This document shows, one piece after another, positions 1-8,577 of a DNA stretch of 64,000 nt. The notes under the pieces are model-generated. The model searched no databases. It worked only from the letters and a program-made list of their open reading frames with translations, and was not told the origin of the DNA. The DNA lies in contig JNKJ01000027.1 in assembly GCA_000702025.1 (NCBI GenBank), positions 1 through 64,000 of the forward strand, read 5' to 3'. The stretch is from Blautia schinkii DSM 10518. Lineage in GTDB: Bacteria; Bacillota; Clostridia; Lachnospirales; Lachnospiraceae. The translations under genes were made by a program, and so were the position numbers. Position 1 is the first letter of the stretch. The number at the start of each line of letters is the position of its first letter.

Positions 1-27
1 ATTTTGCGGAAGCGCGCCTGAAAATCC

Positions 28-88
28 AGTTCTTACGGAGACTTAGACGCGAACGCTCTTCGTGAGCGGCTTAGTCGCAGTTAGAACT
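28..88. other. Long imperfect hairpin element upstream of murC
   Basis: AGTTCTTAC at 28-36 pairs with GTTAGAACT at 80-88 (8 of 9), and inside it GACTTAGACGC-like and GCTTAGTCGC-like sequences face each other around a small CGCTC/GAGCG hairpin. The whole 61-nt segment could fold into one interrupted stem. No gene is visible in positions 1-272. It could be a structured intergenic repeat, a terminator of an unseen gene to the left or part of a leader. I cannot name an RNA family. Confidence 0.35.
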
Positions 89-272
89 TAGTTGAAGGGA
101 AGCGAGCAATGCCTGACAAGACAGCATCACCGCCACCGCTCCGAATTTCCTTCCCGCTACCGTTCACCAACTTTCCAGGGGAACCCCTTCAAACCTCTTT
201 TCTTTTTTGACGGTTGGGGTTATAATAAAAAAAATCACGAGTAACAAACCGAATATTAAAGGAGAAATCACT

Positions 273-1652
273 ATGTATCAAATAGACTTTCATAAACCGC
301 TTCATATCCATTTCATCGGTATCGGCGGTATCAGCATGAGCGGCCTGGCAGAGATCCTGCTTGGCGAAAATTTCGTGGTATCCGGCTCAGATGCCAAGGA
401 AAGCCCCCTCACCCTATCCCTGGAGCAAAAGGGCGCCACAATTTTCTACGGTCAGCGTGCTTCCAACATTAAAGACGACGTAGAGGTCGTTGTATACACA
501 GCCGCGATCCATCCTGACAACCCGGAGTTTGCCTGTGCTGCTGACAAGGGACTTCCTATGTTAACCCGTGCGGAGCTTCTCGGACAGATCATGCGCAACT
601 ATGAAACACCCATTGCCATCTCCGGTACCCACGGTAAGACCACTACCACTTCGATGGTCTCCCACATCCTTCTGGAAGGCCAGTGCGACCCCACCATCAG
701 CGTGGGCGGTATTCTTCCTGCCATCGGAGGCAATATCCGTGTGGGTGAATCTGAGACCTTTGTCACCGAGGCATGCGAATACACCAACAGCTTTTTAAGC
801 TTTTTCCCCAAAATCAGTATTATTCTTAACATGGATGCAGACCATCTGGATTTCTTTAAGGATATTGATGACATCCGCAATTCTTTCCGCCGTTTTGCCG
901 AGCTTCTGCCAGATGACGGTACATTGATCATTAATGCGGACACACCTGAGTATGAGAAAATCATCAGCGGTCTTTCCTGCAATGTGATCACTTATGGACT
1001 GGAGCACGATGCGGATTACCAGGCTTCGGATATTACCTATGACAAATATGGCCACGCTTCTTTTACCGTGCTTAAGGACGGGAAGAAGGCCGGGAGCTAT
1101 TACCTGAAGGTTCCGGGGCTTCATAATGTATCCAATGCTCTGGCCTCCATTGCTCTTGGTGAGCTTTTGGGACTTTCCAGGGAAGTTGTCATCAAGGGGC
1201 TTGGAAGTTTCACCGGAACGGACCGCCGTTTCCAGTACAAGGGCGAGGTGGCAGGTGTGACCATCATTGATGATTATGCCCACCATCCAACAGAAATCGA
1301 AGCCACCCTGCACGCAGCGAAAAATTATCCACATAAAAAGACCTGGTGCGTATTCCAGCCACATACATACACACGTACAAAGGCCCTGCTTCCCGAGTTT
1401 GCCCAGGCGCTGACTCTGGCCGACCATGTGGTGCTGGCTGACATTTACGCTGCCAGGGAGAAAAATACCATCGGAATCACCTCCGAGGATCTGCAGAAAT
1501 GCATCCAGGAGCTGGGGACTCCCTGCGAATATTACCCGACCTTTGATGAAATTGAGAACTTTTTGTTGGAAAATTGTTCACAGGGCGACCTGCTGATCAC
1601 CATGGGCGCCGGTGACGTTGTAAATATTGGTGAGCACCTTCTCGGTAAATAG
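273..1652 (+). CDS. murC: UDP-N-acetylmuramate--L-alanine ligase (MurC)
   Basis: MurC is the cytoplasmic ATP-dependent ligase that adds L-alanine to UDP-MurNAc in peptidoglycan precursor synthesis. The 459-residue protein has the N-terminal Rossmann glycine motif GIGGISMSG near residue 16, the Mur-ligase P-loop GTHGKTTT at 118-125, the central MNMDADHLDFF-like region and the C-terminal DDYAHHP motif typical of MurC. Length fits the family. An in-frame start at 207 exists, but the ATG at 273 is preceded by AAAGGAGA at 258-265 and gives the family N-terminus, so it was chosen. A TATAAT at 221-226 is a possible -10 without a good -35. The gene is followed by a strong terminator, so it appears to be a single-gene unit. 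Confidence 0.96.
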   Translation: MYQIDFHKPLHIHFIGIGGISMSGLAEILLGENFVVSGSDAKESPLTLSLEQKGATIFYGQRASNIKDDVEVVVYTAAIHPDNPEFACAADKGLPMLTRAELLGQIMRNYETPIAISGTHGKTTTTSMVSHILLEGQCDPTISVGGILPAIGGNIRVGESETFVTEACEYTNSFLSFFPKISIILNMDADHLDFFKDIDDIRNSFRRFAELLPDDGTLIINADTPEYEKIISGLSCNVITYGLEHDADYQASDITYDKYGHASFTVLKDGKKAGSYYLKVPGLHNVSNALASIALGELLGLSREVVIKGLGSFTGTDRRFQYKGEVAGVTIIDDYAHHPTEIEATLHAAKNYPHKKTWCVFQPHTYTRTKALLPEFAQALTLADHVVLADIYAAREKNTIGITSEDLQKCIQELGTPCEYYPTFDEIENFLLENCSQGDLLITMGAGDVVNIGEHLLGK

Positions 1653-1703
1653 TTGTACCTATTAAAGATATATCCTGACTTTAAAAATATGTTCTAAATG
1701 CGG

Positions 1704-1742
1704 CAAGGCCGTGGAGACAGTTAATACCGCTCCACGGCCTTG
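1704..1742 (+). terminator. murC terminator hairpin
   Basis: A perfect 13-bp inverted repeat (1704-1716 with 1730-1742, CAAGGCCGTGGAG) with a 13-nt loop lies about 50 bases after the murC stop. The following sequence is only weakly T-rich (TTGTAAAAATATG), so it may be a bidirectional or less efficient terminator. Confidence 0.7.
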
Positions 1743-1869
1743 TTGTAAAAATATGTTCCGTTTATCCTCTAAAATTAAACAACATGAAAATTTCGAAGAA
1801 TGCTGATAAAAAAGTTATGAACAATTTACCCCACACACAAACACCCTATAATTCCAAGCCTTTGAAGAG

Positions 1870-2079
1870 TTATCCACATTATCCACATGTTTATACACAT
1901 TTTCAGTGTGTAAGGCATGTGGATTTTTTTGTGCATAATCCACTTAACATAATTCGACATATTCCTACAGCAAAAGTTGCGTTTTTCTTACAAAACTCTT
2001 ACTTTATGCGGTTGCCCATAATATACTTGTTTTTTTATTTTCCACATTATCCACATTATCCACATTTGAATGTGGATGA
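1870..2079. promoter_or_regulatory. Cluster of DnaA boxes in the 547-bp gap before the dnaD-like gene
   Basis: The gene-free stretch 1653-2199 holds a dense set of DnaA-box 9-mers. On the + strand, TTATCCACA occurs at 1870-1878, 1879-1887, 2047-2055 and 2056-2064, arranged as two head-to-tail tandem pairs; TTATACACA is at 1891-1899 and TTTTCCACA at 2038-2046. On the minus strand, TTATGCACA is at 1930-1938 and TCATCCACA at 2071-2079. Four of these match the strict consensus and two more fit TTATNCACA. The cluster lies directly upstream of replication-initiation genes. It could be a DnaA-controlled promoter, a DnaA-titrating site or part of an origin; flanking gene orientation does not look like an origin (murC on the left also reads +, and nearly everything beyond 5.9 kb reads leftward). 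Confidence 0.85.
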
Positions 2080-2199
2080 ATCCGCTTCAGAAAATAGGCT
2101 ATTCTCTTTTAAAAAGGGTTGTGCTATAATCCAGATAGCCTGTAACAGTTTCAGGACTACCGCAGCGGGATGCGGCAATTAGAAAGTGAGCTGTGATTC

Positions 2200-3423
2200 A
2201 TGAGTATGATTACTTTACAGAATTCTTCCGGATCGGAAGTTACCATATTACCTAACTGGTTTATTGACAACTATATGTCCAAGACGAACGGAGAATTTGT
2301 CAAGGTATATATTTACCTTGTGCGGATTTTTTCCAATGCCCCGGTGTCGTTCAGCCTGGAGCAGATGGCGGACCTTCTTCTCTGCACAGAAGGTGATATT
2401 CTGCGCGCCCTGAAATACTGGGAAAAGGAAAACCTGCTGACTTTAAGCCGCGGAAGCGACAAGACGATTACTGGCATTGTACTTCACACACCGCAAGCTG
2501 CTAAGGCAGAGCCTGTACACACGGAGAACTCCAAAGCCGGGCTTACTTACACAGATAACACCCATACCGAACTTACATATACGGACACCTCCAGGGCCGG
2601 GCTTACATATACGGACACCTCCAAAGCCGGCCCCACTTACACGGATACTGCCAAGTCTGGAACTATACATACTAATACCGCCAAGGCCGAGCCTGCGGAC
2701 AAGGAAACCGCGGCGGCGTCAAGCCCTGCAAGCACGGCGGCGTCAGTGAAGAAAAGCACGCTCACCCCTGACCGTGTGAAGAAGCTTAAGGAAAACGAGG
2801 AAGTGATCCAGCTTTTGTACATAGCTGAACAGTACCTGGGCAAGACGCTCACTCCCACAGAGATTCAGAAAATCCTTTTCTTCTATGATGAGCTGAAAAT
2901 GTCTGCCGACTTGATCGATTATCTGATTGAATACTGTGTGGGGCGTAACCACAAGAGTATGCGCTATATCGAAACTGTGGCCCTTTCCTGGGCGCAGGAG
3001 GGCATCACTACCGTGAAAATGGCAAAGGATGCGAGTTCCCGCTACGGCAAAGACTATTACACCATCCTGAAGGCCATGGGCATCAGCAGCCGCAACCCTG
3101 TGGATACGGAGATTGCACTTATGGATACCTGGATGAAGGATTACGGTTTTACCATGGATATTATCCAGGAGGCATGCAGCCGTACCGTGCTGCAGACGGG
3201 TCAGTCAAGCTTCCAGTATGCAGACAAGATTCTTACCGGCTGGAAAAAGAAAGCGGTCAAAAGTCTGGACGACATCCGTGTGCTGGACGCAGAGCACAAG
3301 AAGCGCAAGCTGGAGAAATCAGCAAACCGCCAGCCAACGCCCAAGACCCCTAACCGCTTCAACAATTTCCACCAGCGTGATTACGATTTCGAAGAATATG
3401 AGAAAAAACTCCTGAACCAATAA
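2200..3423 (+). CDS. DnaD/DnaB-domain replication initiation protein
   Basis: The 407-residue protein resembles Firmicute DnaD/DnaB-type primosome proteins that act with DnaA and the helicase loader at origins and restart sites. Residues 1-95 look like the winged-helix N-terminal domain (WFIDNYM, KVYIYLVR, LEQMADLL, ALKYWEKENLL). Residues 195-275 and 285-350 look like two C-terminal DnaD-type helical domains, the second ending in the family-like FQYADKILTGWKKK. Between them lies a Thr/Tyr-rich linker made of seven 10-residue repeats. The ATG at 2200 has the weak ribosome site GTGAG; an in-frame ATG two codons later is an alternative. The downstream loader gene is only 115 bp away, on the same strand, which supports a primosome operon. 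Confidence 0.85.
   Translation: MSMITLQNSSGSEVTILPNWFIDNYMSKTNGEFVKVYIYLVRIFSNAPVSFSLEQMADLLLCTEGDILRALKYWEKENLLTLSRGSDKTITGIVLHTPQAAKAEPVHTENSKAGLTYTDNTHTELTYTDTSRAGLTYTDTSKAGPTYTDTAKSGTIHTNTAKAEPADKETAAASSPASTAASVKKSTLTPDRVKKLKENEEVIQLLYIAEQYLGKTLTPTEIQKILFFYDELKMSADLIDYLIEYCVGRNHKSMRYIETVALSWAQEGITTVKMAKDASSRYGKDYYTILKAMGISSRNPVDTEIALMDTWMKDYGFTMDIIQEACSRTVLQTGQSSFQYADKILTGWKKKAVKSLDDIRVLDAEHKKRKLEKSANRQPTPKTPNRFNNFHQRDYDFEEYEKKLLNQ
2500..2709 (+). repeat. Seven in-frame 30-bp tandem repeats in the dnaD-like linker
   Basis: Residues 101-170 of the DnaD-like protein form seven consecutive 10-residue units with consensus SKAGLTYTDT; units 2-5 are closest and the outer ones have drifted. Period is exactly 30 bp, so copy-number change would keep the frame. 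Confidence 0.9.
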
Positions 3424-3538
3424 GCATATAAAACTATCCTGTCAGATTTTCCATAGATATAAAACAAAATGGAGTTGTTTTCCCGTATATAAAACAGCAA
3501 TACTAAACAATACTAAGCAAAGGAAAAGGAGGCTGACT

Positions 3539-4528
3539 GTGCCTTTACAGAATTTTCAATATGATATGATCATGCGGGAATACAACCGCAGACAGGCCCA
3601 GAACCGTCGTCTTTTAGAGGAGCGCAAGGCAGATGCATATCTGAAGCATCCCCGCCTGCGTGAGATTGATGAGGAGGTTGCATCTTTAAGCGCAGGCAAG
3701 GTGCGCGCCCTGCTCAGCGGCGAGGAATCCGGGCTTGAGGATTTAAAAGCCGCTATCAGCCTGCTATCCGAGGAGCGTACTGCACTTCTGCTCAGTCTGG
3801 GCTATGATGCGGACTACCTGGAACTGCCGTACACATGTCCGTACTGCCAGGACACAGGTTATGTGGGCAGTAAAAAATGTATCTGTTTTAAAAAAGCAGA
3901 GATTGAATTGCTCTACACCCAGTCCAATTTAAAAGAAATTCTTAAAAAAGAGAATTTTGACCACTTTTCTTTTGATTACTATTCTGATACAATAAAAAAC
4001 GAAGCCACCGGACTTTCCGCACGGGAAACGGCCCGGCGCGCGTACGATACGGCCCGGAATTTTGTGCGTGATTTCGATACCTCCTTTGAGAACCTTTTTC
4101 TCTACGGAGATACCGGAGTGGGCAAGACCTTTCTTTCCCACTGCATCGCTTACGAGCTTCTGGAGTCCGCGCACTGCGTACTCTACTTCTCTGCGTTTGA
4201 TCTTTTTGACCTGCTTGCCGGGTCCACCTTTTCTAAAAAAAGTGACAGCAGCGGAGAGGAAGAATTTATATATGACTGCGATCTTCTGATCATCGATGAC
4301 CTGGGAACAGAGCTGACTAACAGCTTCGTATCATCCCAGTTGTTTTTATGCATCAACGAACGGATCATGCGCAGGAAGTCCACGATTATTTCTACAAACC
4401 TGAAGCTGGAAAATTTTTCGGAAGCCTATTCCGAGCGTACCTTTTCCCGAATTGCCAGCAATTACCATATGCTTAAGCTGGTCGGGAAAGATATCCGTAT
4501 TCAGAAAATTTTTTTAGGAGGAAAATAA
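3539..4528 (+). CDS. DnaI/DnaC-like replicative helicase loader ATPase
   Basis: A 329-residue AAA+ ATPase of the DnaI/DnaC type, expected to load the replicative helicase. An N-terminal helical region (1-95) is followed by a four-cysteine zinc site (C100, C103, C114, C116), as in DnaI. The AAA+ core has Walker A GDTGVGKT at 190-197 and Walker B LLIIDDLG at 249-256, then a sensor-like STNL and an arginine-rich end (FSRIASNYHM). The start is a GTG with AAAAGGAGG at 3524-3532, six bases upstream. It sits between the DnaD-like gene and prs, with only three bases to prs. Confidence 0.9.
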   Translation: MPLQNFQYDMIMREYNRRQAQNRRLLEERKADAYLKHPRLREIDEEVASLSAGKVRALLSGEESGLEDLKAAISLLSEERTALLLSLGYDADYLELPYTCPYCQDTGYVGSKKCICFKKAEIELLYTQSNLKEILKKENFDHFSFDYYSDTIKNEATGLSARETARRAYDTARNFVRDFDTSFENLFLYGDTGVGKTFLSHCIAYELLESAHCVLYFSAFDLFDLLAGSTFSKKSDSSGEEEFIYDCDLLIIDDLGTELTNSFVSSQLFLCINERIMRRKSTIISTNLKLENFSEAYSERTFSRIASNYHMLKLVGKDIRIQKIFLGGK

Positions 4529-4531
4529 AGC

Positions 4532-5716
4532 ATGGCACAGGTAACTACAAAAGATTTGGCTACACTTCCTGTAGGAAGGCTGGGTTTGATTCCGCTGGAG
4601 AGCTGTCGCAGTTTAGGCGATAAGGTGAACGACTGGCTGGTACAATGGCGAAAAGAACGTACACACCAGCACATTGATTCCTTTGCGTTTGAGGGCTACC
4701 AGAGAGACTGTTATACCATACAGGTACAGAATCCCCGCTTTGGCTCCGGTGAAGCAAAGTGTATCATCTCTGAGTCTGTCCGCGGTGACGACATTTATAT
4801 TATGGTGGATGTGTGCAATTACAGCCTGAGCTATCCCATCGGCAGATACACCAACCTGATGTCTCCTGACGATCATTTCCAGGATTTAAAGCGCGTGATC
4901 GGCGCAATCGGGGGCAAAGCCCGCAGGGTCAATGTGATTATGCCTTATCTTTATGAAAGCCGCCAGAGCAAGCGTGTGGGCCGGGAATCCCTGGACTGCG
5001 CCACAGCCCTTCAGGAGCTGATCGGCATGGGTGTGGAAAACATCATTACCTTTGATGCCCATGACACCCGCGTGCAGAACGCAACTCCGCTCCACGGCTT
5101 TGAAACCGTACAGCCGTCTTATCAGTTTATCAAGGCCCTGCTCAATCACGAGGACGGCCTGCATATCGACAATGAACATTTCATGATCATCAGCCCGGAC
5201 GAGGGAAGTATGGGACGTGCCATCTACCTGGCAAATATTCTCGGCGTAGATATGGGTATGTACTACAAACGCCTTGACTATTCTAAATTTGTCAACGGCC
5301 GCCACCCTATAGCTGCTTATGAGTTCCTCGGGCCTAAGCTGGAAGGCAAGGATATGATCCTTGTGGATGATATGATTTCCTCCGGTGATACAGTATTGGA
5401 GATAGCTTCCCTGCTGAAAGCAAGAGGAGCCGGCAGGATTTATATCTGCTCTACCTTTGGTCTGTTTACGGATGGACTTGGGAAATTTGACGAAGCTCAC
5501 GCAAACGGTGTATTTGACAAGCTTCTCACCACCAATCTGGTATACCAGACGCAGGAACTTTTAGACAAGCCTTATTATATTACCTGTGACATGAGCAAAT
5601 ACATCGCTCTCATCATCGACACACTCAACCATGATCTGTCTGTCAGCCATCTGCTGAACCCGGTAGACAGAATCAAACGCTGCGTGGAGAGATACATGGC
5701 ACGCTACGAAAAATAG
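4532..5716 (+). CDS. prs: Ribose-phosphate pyrophosphokinase, long variant (PRPP synthetase)
   Basis: Makes PRPP from ribose 5-phosphate and ATP for nucleotide, His, Trp and NAD synthesis. The catalytic-loop region PYLYESRQSKR and the FDAHD motif are seen in the first half, and the PRPP-binding loop VDDMISSGDT lies at 278-287. At 394 residues it is about 80 longer than the common 310-320-residue enzyme, with extra sequence at the N-terminus and after residue 300, which suggests a divergent Clostridia subtype that may differ in ADP/Pi regulation. GGAGG (4518-4522) lies inside the loader's 3' end and the two genes are three bases apart, so they are probably translationally coupled. A hairpin terminator closes the operon. 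Confidence 0.9.
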   Translation: MAQVTTKDLATLPVGRLGLIPLESCRSLGDKVNDWLVQWRKERTHQHIDSFAFEGYQRDCYTIQVQNPRFGSGEAKCIISESVRGDDIYIMVDVCNYSLSYPIGRYTNLMSPDDHFQDLKRVIGAIGGKARRVNVIMPYLYESRQSKRVGRESLDCATALQELIGMGVENIITFDAHDTRVQNATPLHGFETVQPSYQFIKALLNHEDGLHIDNEHFMIISPDEGSMGRAIYLANILGVDMGMYYKRLDYSKFVNGRHPIAAYEFLGPKLEGKDMILVDDMISSGDTVLEIASLLKARGAGRIYICSTFGLFTDGLGKFDEAHANGVFDKLLTTNLVYQTQELLDKPYYITCDMSKYIALIIDTLNHDLSVSHLLNPVDRIKRCVERYMARYEK

Positions 5717-5741
5717 AACGTGCGCCCGCCGGGCGTATATT

Positions 5742-5785
5742 AAAAAGGCGGAACTCCTGCTATTTCACAGGAACTCCGCCTTTTC
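5742..5785 (+). terminator. Terminator after prs
   Basis: AAGGCGGA pairs with TCCGCCTT, and a bulge and a short CCTG/CAGG inner stem extend it. The right arm runs into TTTTC. It ends the dnaD-dnaI-prs unit and, with A-rich sequence on its left, may also work for the convergent leftward genes. Confidence 0.8.
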
Positions 5786-5949
5786 TATGACTGCATTGTA
5801 TTGCAGCTTCTCTTATAACTGTTGAATTCTTGGTATGGACAAGCGGTACAGTACAACGAATAATAAGTTGCTGATACATTGACGCAGGATGATTGCTTCA
5901 TATGCAAGGCGGAGAAGTGAGCCGTAGCGGTGGCTACGGCGATTGACGA
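5786..5949. other. Convergent intergenic region with a short hairpin
   Basis: No gene is visible between the prs terminator and the stop of the leftward ATPase gene. GCCGTAG at 5922-5928 pairs with CTACGGC at 5935-5941, a 7-bp stem with a 6-nt loop that may serve as the end of the leftward transcript. The sequence around it has the look of a recurrent Lachnospiraceae intergenic element, which is an impression rather than a match. Confidence 0.3.
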
Positions 5950-7500
5950 TTACAGCATCAGCTTCTGAAATGGAATCCCTTCTTTTTCCAGAATCTCCAT
6001 CTCCCGCTTATGGCAGGTACTGATGATAATCTGACGCCGCTCCTTGTGCAGCCAGCGCAGCACCGCGGCAAGACGTTCCTCATCATACATACCGAATACA
6101 TCATCAAGGATCACCGGGAACCGCTCCTCACCGCACAGCAGCTCTCCCGCCGCCATACGCAGAGCAAAGTATATCTGCTCCATGGTCCCCCTGCTCAGAC
6201 GCTCTAAAGGCACCACCCGCTCCTGGGTGTTGACTGTCATGCGCAACTCCTGGTCCATAAGCACCTCCTGGTATTTGCCCCCTGTGATCTCACTGAGAAT
6301 CTGCGAGGTCCTCTGGCGCAGCTTACCGCCCACCTGGTGGTGGATATTGCCGGAAAGCGCTTCAATCGTATCCATCGCCATATTCAAGGCCTGGATTTCC
6401 GTGTCCTCAGCGGTGGGCAGATAAGATTCGTCCTCATACTCCCGGTACTCTGTCTGAAGATTGGACAGCGCTGTTTTTTTCTCCTCCATGGCCTCGTCGA
6501 GATTCTCACGGTTCCACTTCAGCTTTTCCTGCTTCTGCAGCCAGCGGGCCTTCATCTTTGTCCGCTTCACAAGCTCTCTTGTAAGGCTCATCTCATATCT
6601 TCCTAAACCAAAAAGCAGCAGCACAGCTGCGATTCCCGCAATCACCCGCAGCACCACCGGATTCGGCAGCACATTTCCCAAAAGATAAATGCCTGCCGCA
6701 GCCAGCACAGCCAAAAGGACCATTCCTGCCCCCACCAGAAGCCTACGTGAATGAATGCTGTGGATGCGCTCATCCAGCATGGAAACGCCATCATCCTCCC
6801 CGGGAATCATGTGGAGAGATTTTTCCTTGTCCTCCACCTCAAACCGCCGCTCTGTAAGCTCCTCCATCTCTTGCCGCAGATAGTCCATATTTGCGGACAG
6901 CTTTTCCTGTTCCTTCTCCGTTTCCTTGCGCCTGCGTTCTGCCTGCACCTGGAATCCCTTACGGGACATTTTAAGCATCTGCATGGCCCTTCCCAGGTCC
7001 ACAGAGCTGTCTCCGGTACCCTGATAGCTTGCCATATAATTCTGCAGCTCGCGCACCAAGTCCTGGCCTGTCACACTCTTAAGCTGGGCTACGGAAACCG
7101 TATTGTCATACACAGCCTCACTCACGCCGCCAAGCACCGTATCCAGATCACCTTTCTCCACATCCAGAAGCTCACCGTCATTCTCACAGAGAAGCTCACT
7201 TGACATGCTGGTTTTGTGGAAATTCCTGGTGAGACGAAAGCGCTTGCCGCCACACAAAAACCAGAGAGTCCCGCCGTAAACCGCCGGATTTTCCCATGGC
7301 TCATACGTGGTATATACGTCATTTCTGGCAGCTTTTCCCCGCTGTCTCTGAATACCATAAAACATACTTTTCACAAAGGTATGGACCGTGGTTTTGCCGC
7401 TCTCGTTTTCCCCATAGAGCACGTTAATACCCGGAGATAAATCTAAAGTTTTATCATGAATTTTACCAAAATTCTTAATCGTCACACGTTTAATAATCAT
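5950..7500 (-). CDS. YhaN/SbcC-like ATPase with a membrane hairpin
   Basis: A 516-residue SMC/Rad50-like ATPase. Walker A GENESGKTT is at 30-38, the ABC signature LSRGT at 435-439 and Walker B VILDDVF at 463-469, so both halves of the nucleotide site are intact. Residues 185-250 and 303-355 are charged coiled coil, but where a Rad50 hinge would be, residues 254-276 and 281-299 are two hydrophobic helices. This is the B. subtilis YhaN layout, not classical SbcC, which is about twice as long. The gene follows an SbcD-like nuclease gene after 11 bases, so the pair probably forms a membrane-tethered DNA end-processing complex. The role in repair is by family. Confidence 0.85.
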   Translation of the reverse strand: MIIKRVTIKNFGKIHDKTLDLSPGINVLYGENESGKTTVHTFVKSMFYGIQRQRGKAARNDVYTTYEPWENPAVYGGTLWFLCGGKRFRLTRNFHKTSMSSELLCENDGELLDVEKGDLDTVLGGVSEAVYDNTVSVAQLKSVTGQDLVRELQNYMASYQGTGDSSVDLGRAMQMLKMSRKGFQVQAERRRKETEKEQEKLSANMDYLRQEMEELTERRFEVEDKEKSLHMIPGEDDGVSMLDERIHSIHSRRLLVGAGMVLLAVLAAAGIYLLGNVLPNPVVLRVIAGIAAVLLLFGLGRYEMSLTRELVKRTKMKARWLQKQEKLKWNRENLDEAMEEKKTALSNLQTEYREYEDESYLPTAEDTEIQALNMAMDTIEALSGNIHHQVGGKLRQRTSQILSEITGGKYQEVLMDQELRMTVNTQERVVPLERLSRGTMEQIYFALRMAAGELLCGEERFPVILDDVFGMYDEERLAAVLRWLHKERRQIIISTCHKREMEILEKEGIPFQKLML

Positions 7501-7511
7501 ATTTTACCCTG

Positions 7512-8564
7512 TCACCTGCTAGTCTCCAGCAGTGCCTGAAGTCCGTAATATAATGCCTTTTCTTCCACAACACTTCTGTCCTTTGCCTGGAAATATGCAA
7601 TATAGTCCCCGATCAATGTACCGCTGTACCGCTTCCCAAGTTCCTCCAGATCATACGACGGCCGGGACTCGTCCAGCACCTCAGTGACATAACCAAGCTC
7701 CTTTAATTTCTCCGGAATCAGAAGCAACTCCGGGGAACGGAAGCCCTGGAGGATCACCCGGTAAATATTGCGCACGCCTTTCCTGGCAATGTCCATTTTA
7801 AGCATCTCCTGCACGGAATATTGAGTGGAATCCTCCCGCAAAATCAAGAGAATCTGCTCATAAGAGCGGCATGCAAAGGGCACAAATTTCGTCTTGATGC
7901 GGCCCTTCTCCAGCCATCCCTCAATGTATCCGTGAGGCCCCAGATCATTCCGGTCAATGGGCTCCAGCGCGCCCGGATAAGCAGCCAGGTCCTGCAGAAG
8001 TACCTGCGGCTTATGGATATGTCCAAGGGCCAGATAATCAAATCCCGCAGCAGCAAGCCCATGGATATCTATAGGTGAATGCTTCACATCTCCGCCGTGG
8101 GCCAGCAGTATATGAAGTCCCTCGCCCTCCCCCGGAGCTGCCCCATCATACAGCGGACGGGTGATTTCCTGGTGATGATAGCTGAGTCCGTATACATATA
8201 CCTCGAGCTTTTCATCCTTCACACAGCTAAGGCTTTCCTCCCGGAAAAACACAACATTCGGCGCCCACTCAAATTTGTGGTAGAACGAATCCTGCTTCAT
8301 ATAATCATGGTTTCCTGCCATCAGATACACCCTGGTGTCCGGAATGGTAGAAAACAGATAATTGACTTCTTTCAGCTCCCGCAAAAGGGGCTGGCGGTGG
8401 AATAAATCTCCGGCTATAAATAACAAATCCACCGGATTTTCGCGGATGCCCGCAATAACCCGGCGGAAAGTCTCCCAGATTTCCTCCTCCCGCTTTCCGC
8501 TCCAGGGGCAGCCCCGATCCGGCACAGCCCCCAAATGCACATCTGCAAGATGAATAAATCTCAT
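7512..8564 (-). CDS. SbcD/Mre11/YhaO-like metallophosphoesterase (DNA exonuclease)
   Basis: A 350-residue calcineurin-like phosphoesterase. The metal-binding motifs are in order: D8-x-H10, GDLFH near 52-56, GNHD at 84-87, AHGGD and GHIH further on. The arrangement matches the SbcD/Mre11/YhaO group of Mn-dependent DNA nucleases. It is the first gene of the pair with the YhaN-like ATPase, which should be its partner. The asnS stop is 14 bases upstream, so read-through from asnS is likely. Confidence 0.88.
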   Translation of the reverse strand: MRFIHLADVHLGAVPDRGCPWSGKREEEIWETFRRVIAGIRENPVDLLFIAGDLFHRQPLLRELKEVNYLFSTIPDTRVYLMAGNHDYMKQDSFYHKFEWAPNVVFFREESLSCVKDEKLEVYVYGLSYHHQEITRPLYDGAAPGEGEGLHILLAHGGDVKHSPIDIHGLAAAGFDYLALGHIHKPQVLLQDLAAYPGALEPIDRNDLGPHGYIEGWLEKGRIKTKFVPFACRSYEQILLILREDSTQYSVQEMLKMDIARKGVRNIYRVILQGFRSPELLLIPEKLKELGYVTEVLDESRPSYDLEELGKRYSGTLIGDYIAYFQAKDRSVVEEKALYYGLQALLETSR

Positions 8565-8577
8565 TTTAACCTCTCTT

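Noticed and set aside
1870..2079. Chromosomal origin (oriC)
   Set aside because: DnaA boxes fit, but dnaA and dnaN are not here, murC on the left also reads rightward and most genes beyond 5.9 kb read leftward, opposite to the usual pattern around an origin. Kept as a regulatory or titration site.
1784..2182. 132-codon open frame with PHYPHYPH-like segments
   Set aside because: It is the translation of the DnaA-box repeats, lacks a ribosome site and shows no domain; the DNA motif explains the pattern.
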